Positions 46,690 through 57,535 of a stretch of 64,000 nt of DNA are shown one piece after another. Made by a program: the position numbers and the translations under genes. Every line of letters starts with the position of its first letter. The stretch's first letter is position 1. Source of the stretch: Ctena decussata (lineage: Eukaryota > Mollusca > Bivalvia > Lucinida > Lucinidae); assembly GCA_963989385.1 (NCBI GenBank), contig OZ022502.1, forward strand, positions 3,440,501 to 3,504,500, written 5' to 3'. A model generated the notes under the pieces. The model made no database searches. It was not told the origin of the DNA and worked only from the letters and a program-made list of their open reading frames with translations.

Positions 46690-47305
46690 ACTACAATCCC
46701 TCTCTTCCCGGCTGCCTTCCTGGCTCACCCTGGACATTTTACAGCACCAAAACGTCATCAAACTTTCGACATAACTATTTTTTATATTCATCATTTAGAT
46801 AAAAGTCTCTTCTGTAAAATGATGCATCATTTGTTTAGATAGCTGATACAAAAATAGATACATGTATTTAATCCGAAAGACAACTACCCCTATCTTCCCG
46901 GCTGCCTTCCCGGAATTTTTGAAGTGTCAAAAAGTCATCAAAAAATCAACAAAAGTCATTTATTTTATATTCAATATTTAGATTAGAGTCTCTTCTTTTA
47001 AATTATGCATATTTGTTTAAATAGCTTATACAGAAAGATAGATATTGAATCCCAAAGACAACTACCCCGATCTTCCCGGCTGTCTTCCCGATTCTTCCCG
47101 GAATTTTTAAACTACCAAAAAGTCATCAAAAACTTAAAAAATCTAATTATTTTACATTCAATATTTACATCAGAGTCTCTTCTTTAAAATGATACCTAAT
47201 TTGTTTAGATAGCTTATACAGAAAGATAGATATTGAATCCGAAAGACAACTACCCCCCATCTTCCCGGCTTTTTCTTCCCGGCCTTCCCGGCGATTAGTG
47301 CCCGC
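46690..47305 (-). repeat. 189-bp tandem array, right arm
   Basis: Three to four units of the 39095-41607 repeat in opposite orientation ('cttcccggctgccttccc', 'aaagacaactacccc'), ending 'cttcccggcgattagtg'. Confidence 0.85.
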
Positions 47306-47316
47306 CGTCACAGCTG

Positions 47317-47735
47317 CCGGGTCTGGAAGCAGAATATCACGTGATAGCTTTTAGAGCAGAATAGCCGCACGTGTGTATCCGCTTTGACTGGTGATTTGAC
47401 TCTGTTGGCTCAGCTTGTGATTGACTGTACTTCTAAAGTAATAGCTCAGAAACTCACAGTAACAGAACCTGTTTGTCGCGACATAGAGACTATTTCTAGA
47501 GAGTTGTGCTTCGCGTTACATCTGAAGCGTTGTGCCATACTTAAAGAACTAAACCGCTAATGTCTCATAGACTACAGTAGACAGATATGATCATTGATGT
47601 ATACTGATGTAACATTCTGTAAATATGTTCCTCCTGGTTATGGTGATAATTAGCATTTATGAACGTTTACAAACTAATCGTCAGACATCAAAGTATAGTG
47701 TCCGGGGGGAGAGGTGTTTGCATACATACGAACTG
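47317..47735. other. No gene seen
   Basis: Unassigned flank outside the putative foldback. Confidence 0.35.
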
Positions 47736-47980
47736 CAAGGGCGTAGCTGCCTTTACGCAAATACGCAGGTGCGTATTGAAATTTTGTCAAAACGACACAA
47801 TTTCAACACGCACTTGCATATTTGCAATCTGAAATGTTGCAAAATGGGCCAGATGTCCATTCCAACTAGTAACTGACATGACAATATGAAAGATCCTGGG
47901 GGCTTCACCCTTATATTTCATGTCTAGCAGCCGAAAGCCTGACTGTGCGTATGATGTTATCGCCTCTAGCTACGCCCCTG
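47736..47980. mobile_element. 245-bp hAT-like MITE
   Basis: Ends CAAGGGCGTAGCT and AGCTACGCCCCTG are inverse with one mismatch; the CAGGGGCGTAGC-type end is common in hAT elements. Direct AACTG flanks both sides (47731-47735, 47981-47985), shorter than the usual 8 bp. Confidence 0.65.
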
Positions 47981-48111
47981 AACTGTACTCAAAGCTTAAG
48001 TGATAGTCATTGATGTGATAGATATAAATTTCCTCTGAACATTTTTTAGGTTTTCCGGTCAAGTGAAAGCTAGTAATCTCCGTTACGCCGCACCAAAAAC
48101 TAACATTCAAA

Positions 48112-48380
48112 CGACGTTGGATACTGGGACGACGTTGGATACTGGGACGACGTTGGATACACAAACTACGCGCCGCGCTACATATTACACTCGAACGACG
48201 TTGGATACTGGGACGACGCTGGATATTCAAACGACGTTGGATGTTCAAACGACGCTGGATATTCAAACGGCGCTGGGTATGCAAACGACGCTGGGTATTC
48301 AAACGACGCTGGACTCGCGTAAACGACGTTGATTGCTGCGCTTGAACGACGCTGGATCCTACCTTAACGACGCTGGATAG
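48112..48380. repeat. 18-bp minisatellite, open on both strands
   Basis: Twelve or more units of ACGACGTTGGATACTGGG and variants, spaced 18 bp in much of the tract. Because the unit is a multiple of three, the array reads as a six-residue repeat on both strands (TTLDTG on plus, IQRRLN on minus). That follows from the repeat and is not evidence of a gene. Confidence 0.85.
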
Positions 48381-48985
48381 CCCATCATTGTAATAAATAT
48401 AAGCACAGATACTGTTAACTAACTCACAATTGTAATATAATAAGCACAGTTTATAGGAACTTCAATTTAATGCCCTGCGCTCAGAAAAACAACATACGCC
48501 TCGGCGGTGACCCTTTATAGGGTGGATTTCCTACCAAAAGAAAAGAAAAGAAAGATAGAAGACGTAAAACCACGTGACAGAAAGTGGGAAAAATCAAAGA
48601 AAGCTGTCCCGATTGGAGGAAATAGTAATGGCCCCCTCGACTGGCACATTTCCCAACGGCTTATAACGATAGCATCGCTTAAATTTTTTCGAGTGTTTTA
48701 TCCGAAACTGAAATTTTTGTTTTCTACTTTTAATCGGATTTTCGTTGATACAAGTTCTTCATCACGAATTTTCGGCCCTCATAGGAGCACACATAGTGGT
48801 ACAGAATGAGCAAGCAACCAAATCAAGGAAACAATTCCAAATGACAGAATGTGAGCAAAATAAAAGATACAAATTAATAAAGCATATCTCCTAACAGATG
48901 ATACAAGTACCATATACATGAACGCATACTAGAAACAGTGAAACACCAGAAACCACCACACATACCCCAAACACCACAAACCAGT
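48381..48985. other. No supported gene
   Basis: A 100-codon plus-strand frame (48507-48809) begins with lysine-rich sequence (LPKEKKRKIED) from an AAAGA-rich stretch. No domain or splice support. Confidence 0.3.
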
Positions 48986-48989
48986 TAAA

Positions 48990-49018
48990 AACATTTCTAT
49001 CTATCTATCTATCTATCT
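48990..49018. repeat. (ATCT)n microsatellite
   Basis: Six to seven CTAT units. Confidence 0.85.
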
Positions 49019-49118
49019 TCGTATACTGCTTTTAAATATTTTTTTACATAGCATTTATCAGCTGAATTATCTTATATCAATGAAAGGGCGAGTTGGAAGC
49101 CTTGATGCGTTTCGTCGC

Positions 49119-49400
49119 TTTTTTTTTTGTGGGGGGGGGGGGGGGGATGAAACTAAGCAGAACTGTGTACTTTAGAGCAAATGGACTACACATAACTGGT
49201 GAAGTGTAATGAAAACAGTCCAAAGGGTATTCAAGTTACAGAGTGGAGAAAAAATGTTAATGGACGTACTAGATGGCACAGGAATTTCATTGCTATATAA
49301 TTTGCTGAACCGTTCGGTTAGGACAAAGTTATGTTTATTATCAGATCGTAATGTCTTGATGTTTCTTACACTGGGAAAGTACTTTAACAAGCCCCTGACA
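49119..49400 (+). repeat. T/G run and decayed family C 3' end
   Basis: After a T-then-G homopolymer run, 'ccaaagggtattcaagttacagag' matches the family C unit, and 'ttgctatata...gaaccgttcggttaggac' is a decayed form of its terminal hairpin. Confidence 0.5.
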
Positions 49401-49528
49401 TGTAAGATGATATATGGTTCTTGACTACTGATATGAGGAGGAAATCGTGGAAGTAGTTCGTCTTACTAGCCTCATTTGTGACAGATTGGTAGGAAAAAAT
49501 CTTACTGTTCGCGACAATGGCTATTATT

Positions 49529-51640
49529 ACAAGAGGGCCAAGAGGCCTGAATCGCTCACCTGAGCAAAAAGGTTAAAGGCCAAACAAGGGTCATCATTTG
49601 AACAAACCTGATAGTTTGCAACCATTTCCAAATAGTTTTTTTGAATATTTTTCAATGAATTGCTATGGTTCAAACCCAAGACCCCCCGGGGGTGGGGCCA
49701 TTTCTGACCCTGGGGCCATCATTAGAATAATCTTGGTAAAAGACCACTAGGAATGCTGCATACTAAATTTCAAGCATCTGAGTCAAGTGATTCTGAAGAG
49801 GAAGATTTTTGAATATTTTCCTATCTATTTCTATGGTTCAAACCCAGAACATCCCTGTGACAGGGCCATTTTTGACCCTGGGGCTATCATTTGAACAAAC
49901 TTGGTAAAAGACCACTAGGCAATGCATCATACCAAATTTCAAACATCTGCACTAAGGGGTTCTGGAGAAGATTATTAAATATATTCTAATTTCGAACCAA
50001 AGACTCCCCGCCCAAGGGCCATGTTGGATCCCAGAGCCACCATTTACACAAACTTTGTAGGAGTCCACCAGGCAAAGCAACATACCAATTTTCAAGCATC
50101 TGTGCCAAGTAGTTGTGAAGAAGAAGATATTTGAATATTCTCTATGTATTTCTATGGTTCAAACTTAGGGCTCCCTGTGTCAAGCATCTGTGGCAAGTAG
50201 TTGTGAAGAAGTAGATATTTGAATATTTTCTATGTATTTCTATGGTTCAAACTCAGGACTCCCTGTCGTGGGGCCATTTTGAACTCTGGGGCCATCATTT
50301 GTTCAAACTTGATAAAGGACTACAAGGCAATGCTACATACCAAATTTCAAGCATCAGAGCCAAGCGGTTCTGAAGAAGAAGACTTTTGAATATTTGTCTA
50401 TATATTTCTGTAGTTCAAACCCAGGCCCCTTGGGGCGTAGCCATTTTAGACCCTGGGGTCACCATTTGAACAAACTAGGTAATGGACTACCAGGCAATGC
50501 ATCATACTAACTTTCAAGCGTCTAAGTCTTGCGGCTCTGAAGAAAAAGATTTTTGAATATTTTTCTTTGCATTTCTATGGTTCGAACCTTGAACTCACTG
50601 CCAAAGGGTCAGTTTGGACCCTAGGGCCACCACTTGGACAAACTTGGTAAAGGACTATTAGGCGATGCTTCAGACCAAATTTCAAGCATCCGAGTCTTGC
50701 AGCTCTGAAGAAGAAGATATTTGAATATGTTTCTTTGTATTTCTATGGTTCAAACCCACGGCCCCCTGGGGCGGGTCTTTTTGGGACCATGGGGCCATTA
50801 TTTGAACAAGCTTGGTAAAAGACCACTAGGCAATAATACATACCAAATTTGCAGCATCTAAACCTTGTGGTTCTGAAGAAGAAGTTCTATGTATTTTTAT
50901 GGTTCAAACCCAGGACCCCCTGGGGCGGGGCCATTTTGGACCCTGGGGCCATCATTTGAACAATCTTGGTACAGGACCACTAGGCAATGCTACATACCAA
51001 ATTTCAAGCATCTGGACCTTTTAGTTCTGAAGAAGAAGATCTTTGAATATTTTTCTATGTATTTTTATGGTTCAAACCCAGGACCCCCTGGGACAGGACC
51101 ATTTTGGACCCTGGGGCCATCATTTGAATAAACTTGGTAAAGGACCACTAGGCAATGCTACATACCAAATTTCAAGTATCTGAACCTTGCAGTTCTGAAG
51201 ACGAAGATTTTTGAATATTTCCCTATGTATTTCTATGGTTCAACCTGGGACTCCCTGCCCCGGGCCATTTTTGACCCTGGGGCCACCATTTGAACAAACT
51301 TGGTAGAAGACCACTAGGCAATGCTACATACCAAATTTCAAGCATCTGAGCCAAGAAGTTCTGGAGAAGAAGATTTTTAAGTATATTTTAGTTTCGAACC
51401 CAAGACCCCCTGCCCCAGGGCCATTTTTGGACCCTGAGGCCACCATTTTGAACAAACTTGGTAGAGGTCTGCTTGACAATGCTTCATACCAAACATCAAA
51501 GCCTTAGGCCTAGGGGTTTCAGAGAAGATGTCATTTAAAGCAAATTGTTGACGCCCCACGACGCACGACCGACGACGCACGACAGTTGCCATAGATTCAG
51601 CTTTTTGTCATCACTGAGTTTAGTTATAAGTACTAGTTAA
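49529..51640 (+). mobile_element. Pearl/Helentron-like element (family A type, distinct core)
   Basis: The 5' end is ACAAGAGGGCCAAGAGGCC then GCTCACCTGAGC (49554-49565), the same as at 1633. The core is about nine units of roughly 215 bp with 'ttctatggttcaaaccca', 'tttggaccctggggccat' and 'gcaatgctacataccaaatt'. Two adjacent units (50890-51130) are nearly identical. The 3' part has CGACGCACGAC repeats (51551-51590), but the terminal hairpin is decayed. Confidence 0.75.
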
Positions 51641-51650
51641 GCCTGTGATA

Positions 51651-51931
51651 TGTTGTTGTTGTTGTGTTATTTTTTAACGTCCACTGTAAACAGCTACATG
51701 TATGGTCATGTCAGGACGGTCAGTTAATTTAACTACAATATCCCTGGGCAGGTTTAGCCGTCCTAAGCGGTCCAGGAATATTGTACTAATTTACTTTCGC
51801 CAGTAACTGACAGCTGCCCTTCTTGATTCAGCGGAAGCGGAAACGAGAGTAAGTGGCCAGACCGTATATCGAACTCGGGACCTCTGTTTTTTTTAGTCAG
51901 ACGCGCCACCGACTGCACTATGTGGCTCAGC
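51651..51931 (-). mobile_element. tRNA-derived SINE (type 1)
   Basis: Read on the minus strand: head with box A-like 'tagtgcagtcggtgg' and box B-like 'agttcgata', the conserved body 'ttgattcagcggaagcgg'/'gcctcctaagcgg'-type blocks in inverse, and a (AAC)n tail (51651-51665 as GTT). A weak direct repeat AAGCCTG lies at each side. Confidence 0.75.
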
Positions 51932-52086
51932 AAGCCTGAGGCATAGAGTAAGGAATTAGTGTATTTTTGTTGCTTCCAAATGTGTTTGTTTTTAGAATCT
52001 TGCGTGTCGTCCTTGGCCATCACATATTTTGTCATTATATAGGGATTTAATGCAAAAGAAAAAAGAAGTCTTCTATATTTTAGTAG

Positions 52087-52366
52087 TTGTTGTTTTGTTG
52101 TTGTTTTATTGTTTTACGTCCACGATAAAAAGCTATATAAAAAGTTGGGATGGTCTGGTACCCTAACCACACTATTCCTGTGCAGGCTTAGACCTCCTAA
52201 GCGGTTAACCAGTATCAAGAGCACATACTTTCACTAGCCACTGACAACTGCCCTTCTTTAATAAGCAGAAGGAGAAACGAAAGTATGTGGCCGGACCGAG
52301 TATCGAATCCGGGACCTCTGGCTCTTGAATCAAAACGCGCTACCGACTGCTCTACGCGGCCAGGTC
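52087..52366 (-). mobile_element. tRNA-derived SINE (type 1)
   Basis: Same family and orientation as 51651-51931. The head, read on the minus strand, is 'gccgcgtagagcagtcggtagcgcg' with box B GGATTCGATAC. Tail of GTTTT/GTT-type repeats at 52087-52120. Confidence 0.8.
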
Positions 52367-53149
52367 CCTCTAACTTTCAGTAAGTTTTATTCAAATAGGA
52401 AGGTAACTGTTAAAATTGCATAGGCCTAGATGGCAATTGTTTTCCACACATGTTGTGTTTCCTGAATCAGACACTTACATGAAACTGAATTACATGAAAC
52501 TGAATTACAATGTACGTTTATGAAAAACAAAGAAACTGAATTTCAATGAACGTTTATGAAAAATAAGAAATAGTATCCAGTAAATACGATCAAACACCCT
52601 GTCTGTAAAACCAGTAAATGCATTTAAATAAGTCAGTAAGACTGTTGGCACAGACCCTGATCAGACTGTTGCAACCAGTAGTCTAATTTGGATCTACACT
52701 GTTTGTACAGGCATAACAACTATTGTTGAAATATTACAAACTCCAGAGTTCAAAGCCCAGGTTTTACAAAGTCTGAAGTCCAGGGGACGAGTGCACAAAG
52801 GAGGCGTAAACTGCGCCGGCGTGACTTACGAACGTCGGCGCAACTAAGTCTGTACTACGACTATCCATGAGCACGAGGCAATCTTTCCCTTTGATGTTGG
52901 GGATAGGGTTTGGGATCTGATTCAGTCAGTTCCTGAAGTGTAGTTACTCTTTAAATTTGCCGGCTGAAGCCGGCAAGCCACAAAGGGCCACGCTTGTACT
53001 AACAGTTGTATCACAGAGATGTGATCTGTCTCATTTAATGATAATTTATTCATGGTTAGTGGATTTAAAATGGAGAGAAAGGATAGAACTGCAAAAGGGG
53101 GAGGCCTTATGGCCTTCTATAGCTCTGACTTACCAGTGAGACTATCTTT
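52367..53149. other. No supported gene; short hairpin
   Basis: A perfect hairpin TTGCCGGC-tgaa-GCCGGCAA lies at about 52957-52976. A direct repeat 'ctgaattacaatgaacgtttatgaaaaa' occurs twice (52500-52565). Otherwise unassigned. Confidence 0.4.
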
Positions 53150-53935
53150 CTAGAGATGAAACTCAAAAATAGGACATGGGGCATATCATGTATCTAAAGA
53201 CCACCATCCTTTTGATACTGATATCTGCTCAAACCTCGACCAGATACTTATCAAGTATGAACACATATGCGTTTTTGGTGATTTAAATTACAATTTACAA
53301 ATGCATGAAAAGTGTCACACCATGAAAAACATCATGGACAGATTTTTTGAAAGATTCAACCTGCCATATAAAAAACAGTCAGCCCAGTTTGCTAGATGTT
53401 TTTCTTACCAACAGCCCTAGCCTGCTGTGTAACACCATAAATTTCAACTGTGGACTGAGTGACTGTAATAATTTGATAGTAACCTGTTAAGAAAGTTGTG
53501 TATCAAACAAAAGGCAAAAGATAACATGCAGAAGCTATACAGGGAACAAAGAAATTACGTTACCAAACTTAGGAAGCAATCCATTCAACTTTACTTTTTT
53601 GAAAGATGCAGTGGGGGGCCTAAATCGAAAGATTTTTAGGCTATCATTAAGCCTTTTCTCAGCTCAAAAGCCAGTAAAACTGACTGTGACGTAATTCTGC
53701 TTGAGAATAACACCCTAGTTAGTGACCAGAAGGAGGTCACTAGTATCCTTAAATATTGCTCGGGAGATAGGAATCAATTCCCAGACACATGACCTTGATA
53801 GTCACCCCAGCATTCTAGCCATTAAGGAATATAGTCCAAAAGAAGGTTACTCCCCATTTAGTTTCAAACCCGTCGACCAGCCAATGGTCACCAAATTTAT
53901 AAATAAACTTAATGACAACATTTAATGCATTTTAG
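53150..53935 (+). pseudogene. LINE endonuclease/linker fragment (CR1/Jockey type)
   Basis: Blocks in LINE order: YHPSDTD-like start, ICVFGDLNYNLQMHEKC (endonuclease Asp/Asn motif), INFNCGLSDC, KDNMQKLYREQRNYVTKLRK, then SKASKTDCDVILLENNTLVS, and NIAREIGINSQTHDLDSHPS with VDQPMVTKFINKLNDN. Frame shifts and stops at several points, and the reverse transcriptase proper is missing. A degraded 5'-middle fragment. Confidence 0.65.
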
Positions 53936-54300
53936 ATGATGAGGCTAATATTGACCTACAAAGTATTTTTTAAGGATCGGTCTGTAACTGCATCGATCCC
54001 CGATTATTTCGTTAATAAGGAGCCACCTATCATATGTTATAAATATAACAAACCAATTAGAAACACTATGTTTAACTTTAATAAACTGGTCTCAGATCTT
54101 GATATTCACACAAATACCCCTGATACATGAGATTGTATAGACTCCAAATTTATCTATCCTGACGCTAGGGAATCTTAATATTATTTCAGATTCAAGAATT
54201 CGTAACATTAATTCGAAGGGACCGGAATATAGATTTGCTAACCGTATTGATTTAAAAAATGTAGGGAAGATATAGCATGTTCTTTAAGTGATTTTGGTAA
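53936..54300 (+). pseudogene. Penelope-like RT, N-terminal fragment
   Basis: Encodes FKDRSVTASIPDYFVNKEPP, ICYKYNKPIRNTMFNFNKLV and, after frame changes, DSKFIYPDA, IISDSRIRNI and FGNRWCKRE. These are N-terminal blocks of the same reverse transcriptase type as 5233-7035, but in the opposite orientation and not overlapping it. Broken by stops. Confidence 0.55.
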
Positions 54301-55008
54301 TCGATGGTGCAAGCGTGAGCTTTTACGCATTTCTTGCTTCTTTCGATTTCATCATCGTGCTAAGGCATATATGAAAGAAATGCTTTTGATATTCATTCGG
54401 TGAAATAAAATTAGATCCCACACTGAAAAAATTTAATTACTGTTACTATACTCCTAGGTTTTGGCTCTGAAATGCAGTATACGTGGTAGGAAAAAATCCG
54501 GGACACTGTAGGAAAAAATCCGAGATACAAAAGTCATTGTAGGAAAATCCTTGACATTTGCATTAATTTTCGTCCTTGGTTTGCAGGGCTATTTCACAAC
54601 ATATATGTGAGACAAACGACTAAACGAGCCCATAAAATCCTCCACTCAACCTTGTGAAAGATTTCGAGAAAATAGTGAAAATAAGTTTGTTTACTTACCT
54701 TATTGCTTCGTCACGCTTATGAAACATAAAATGTCAGGAAAAAAACGTTGACAATTGTCAGAAAAAAAAATGCTGCCTACCGGGACTAAGCAACCACCCA
54801 GTGATGCAAATAGGTCATATGTGCTTAAGTATTACAATTCAGAGACACGGCATCAGCAGACAAAATTTGTAAAGTTGCTGAAAGAAATTTTAACCTCAAC
54901 ACAAAGTTTGATAAGATATTGGCGGGGACGGGCAGGGGGGCGAGAAGGGGCGCAACTATGTGGAGGTGGTCATGGTTTTTCAAAGTTTCCTTGAGTGGTT
55001 GAATAATT
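54301..55008. other. No gene seen
   Basis: Unassigned; 'taggaaaaaatccg' occurs two to three times in tandem near 54488-54550. Confidence 0.35.
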
Positions 55009-55944
55009 GTCCCCCGCCTTTTCGAAGAAAAGCGGAGGGACATAGTTTTCGGCATTCCGTCCTTCCGTCCTTCCGTCCGTCCGTCCGTCCGTCCTTCCGT
55101 CCTTGTTTCCGTCCTTCCGTCCCCCTAATGTAGTAGGTACCTTGTGTGCGCAACTCCTCCTACAGTTTTATGCCGATTCTTTCGAAACTTTACAGATGTT
55201 TTTGTCATGGTCTGAAGATACGCATGTGGTTTGGATACATTCCTGAGATTATTTTTGTCACTTTTTCCACAAGTTGAACTTAGTAATTTTTTAGGCGTTT
55301 TTACTATCATAGTGACTAGATAGTAGGTACCTTGTGTGCGCAACTCCTCATACAGTTTTATGCCGATGCCTTTGAAACTTCACAGGTGTTTTGGTCATGG
55401 TCTGAAGATACGCATGTGGTTTGGATATAATCCTGAGAATTTTTTTTGTCACTTTTTCCACAAGTTGAACTTAGTAATTTTTAGGTGTTTTTACTATCAT
55501 AGTGACTAGACAGTGGGTACCTTGTGTGCGCAACTCCTCATACAGTTTTATGCCGATTCCTTTGAAACTTCACAGGTGTTTTGATCATTGTCTGAAGATA
55601 TGCATGTGGTTTGGATATAATCCTGAAATTATTTTTTATTACTTTTTTCGCAAATTGAACTTAGCCATTTTTCATACATTTTTACTATCAAAGTGAATAG
55701 ATAGTTGGTACCTTGTGTGTGCAACTCCTCCTACAGTTTTATGCCAATTCCTTTGAAACTTCACAGGCGTTTTGATCATGGTCTGAAGATATGCATGTGG
55801 TTTGGATATAATCCTCACATTATTTTTTTATTACTTTTTTCACATTTTTAACTTAGCCGCTTTTCCAGCTCAAACACTTAAGTGTATATACAGTGGAGAC
55901 CTAGTTTCCAAGGCGGGGGACATAAATTCGTCGAATTTGCTTGT
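55009..55944 (-). mobile_element. Pearl/Helentron-like element (family D), reverse orientation
   Basis: Its 3' end is at the left: hairpin GTCCCCCGCCTTTTC-gaa-GAAAAGCGGAGGGAC (55009-55041) followed by CCGT repeats (55055-55125). The core is four units of about 185 bp with 'gtaccttgtgtg.gcaactcctc'. At the right, AAGGCGGGGGAC (55910-55921) is the inverse of the left GTCCCCCGCCTT, followed by a hairpin AAATTCG/CGAATTT (55924-55938) and CTTGT (inverse of ACAAG). Confidence 0.75.
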
Positions 55945-56266
55945 TTTGGTTACTGCTATTCTGCTGGTAATGCAGCCTTTGTTGAACTACGAAATCCATT
56001 TAGCTCTAAACGGAGTACAAGAACTAAAGCTTTTATGGTGTTCTTTTCTTCAGGATTTTTCAATGATAGTTCTATATTTTTAACGCGGGCCGCCACATTC
56101 TACCCGGGGGCAAAAGTTTATGGTTGAAATATTGTTTCACGTTGAACTTCATCAAAATTGTATATTTTCGGTCATAAATAATTGCACATTCAATCTGAAA
56201 AGCTCCATGTAAATTTTCATTTTATTTTGAAGAAATGCATTCTTCGATGATATTTTGCGCCATTAT
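55945..56266. other. No gene seen
   Basis: Unassigned short stretch up to the TA repeat. Confidence 0.35.

Positions 56267-56335
<69 letters not shown>
56267..56335. repeat. (TA)n microsatellite
   Basis: About 33 TA units abutting the first satellite unit. Confidence 0.95.
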
Positions 56336-56337
<2 letters not shown>

Positions 56338-56649
56338 GCCGACTACGACAACTCCGCCTAGCGATTCAGAGACATGAGCTTAACCGATTGCGCCACTACG
56401 CTCCCCAAAAAAGAAGTTTCGTGGAACAATGTTAAGCTTTATTTCTCTGAATGACCCATCGGATAGGGCTGTTTTATTAAGTTGTGCTAACACAATCAGG
56501 TATATACATGGAATATCTGGATCATGCGATACAGAAGCTTGGAAATATTATATGATTAAATTTAAGATTTAACAAACTTTAACAGATATTCCGGCCCAGG
56601 ATCATTTTACTGATGCAAGTACATCCGAAAATATTGTATAGTTGAGAAA

Positions 56650-56752
56650 TGAAGAAGTACCCACTGGGACTCGAACCCACGCCGACTACGACAACTCCGC
56701 CTAGCGATTCAGAGACATGAGCTTAACCGATTGCGCCACTACGCTCCCCAAA
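56650..56752 (-). other. tRNA-like pol III promoter segment (one of six)
   Basis: Minus strand begins GGGGAGCGTAGTGGCGCAAT. A T-stem TGGG-TTCGAGT-CCCA is formed, but the 5' GGGGAGC has no complementary 3' strand, so it is not a normal tRNA gene. Equivalent positions exist in each satellite unit. Confidence 0.5.
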
Positions 56753-57535
56753 AAAGAAGTTTCATGGAACAATGTTAAGCTTTATTTCTCTGAATGACCC
56801 ATCGGATAGGGCTGTTTTAATAAGTTGTGCTAACACAATCAGGTATATACATGGAATATCTGGATCATGCGATACAGAAGCTTGGAAATATTATATGATT
56901 AAATTTAAGATTTAACAAACTTCAACAGATATTCCGGCCCAGGATCATTTTACTGATGCACGTACATCCGAAAAAATTGTATAGTTGAGAAATGAAGAAG
57001 TACCCACTGGGACTCGAACCCACGCCGACTACGACAACTCCGCCTAGCGATTCAGAGACATGAGCTTAACCGATTGCGCCACTACGCTCCCCAAAAAAGA
57101 AGTTTCATGGAACAATGTTAAGCTTTATTTCTCTGAATGACCCATCGGATAGGGCTGTTTTAATAAGTTGTGCTAACACAATCAGGTATATACATGGAAT
57201 ATCTGGATCATGCGATACAGAAGCTTGGAAATATTATATGATTAAATTTAAGATTTAACAAACTTCAACAGATATTCCGGCCCAGGATCATTTTACTGAT
57301 GCAAGTACATCCGAAAAAATTGTATAGTTGAGAAATGAAGAAGTACCCACTGGGACTCGAACCCACGCCGACTACGACAACTCCGCCTAGCGATTCAGAG
57401 ACATGAGCTTAACCGATTGCGCCACTACGCTCCCCAAAAAAGAAGTTTCATGGAACAATGTTAAGCTTTATTTCTCTGAATGACCCATCGGATAGGGCTG
57501 TTCTATTAAGTTGTGCTAACACAATCAGGTATATA

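Larger units (their letters stand above)
39095..47305. mobile_element. Candidate 8.2-kb foldback element with tandem-repeat arms
   Basis: The outer ends carry CACTAATCGCCGGGAAGG (39100) and its inverse (up to 47300). Exact 11-bp direct repeats CGTCACAGCTG lie just outside (39084-39094 and 47306-47316). The arms are arrays of a 189-bp unit in opposite orientation (39095-41607 and 46690-47305). The interior holds unrelated insertions and exon-like sequence. The 11-bp direct repeats are in the size range of MULE/foldback target duplications. The ends next to the duplications match less well than the inner words, so the limits are proposed, not proven. Confidence 0.55.

Noticed and set aside
48112..48380. 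Repeat protein gene
   Set aside because: The open frames on both strands follow from an 18-bp repeat unit; there is no start context, splice site or other coding evidence.
48507..48809. 100-codon lysine-rich protein
   Set aside because: The lysine-rich start comes from AAAGA-rich sequence; no motif, homologue or splice support.
50889..51131. Repeated protein frame (YGSNPGPPG motif twice)
   Set aside because: It is a read-through of two near-identical core units of a pearl-like element.
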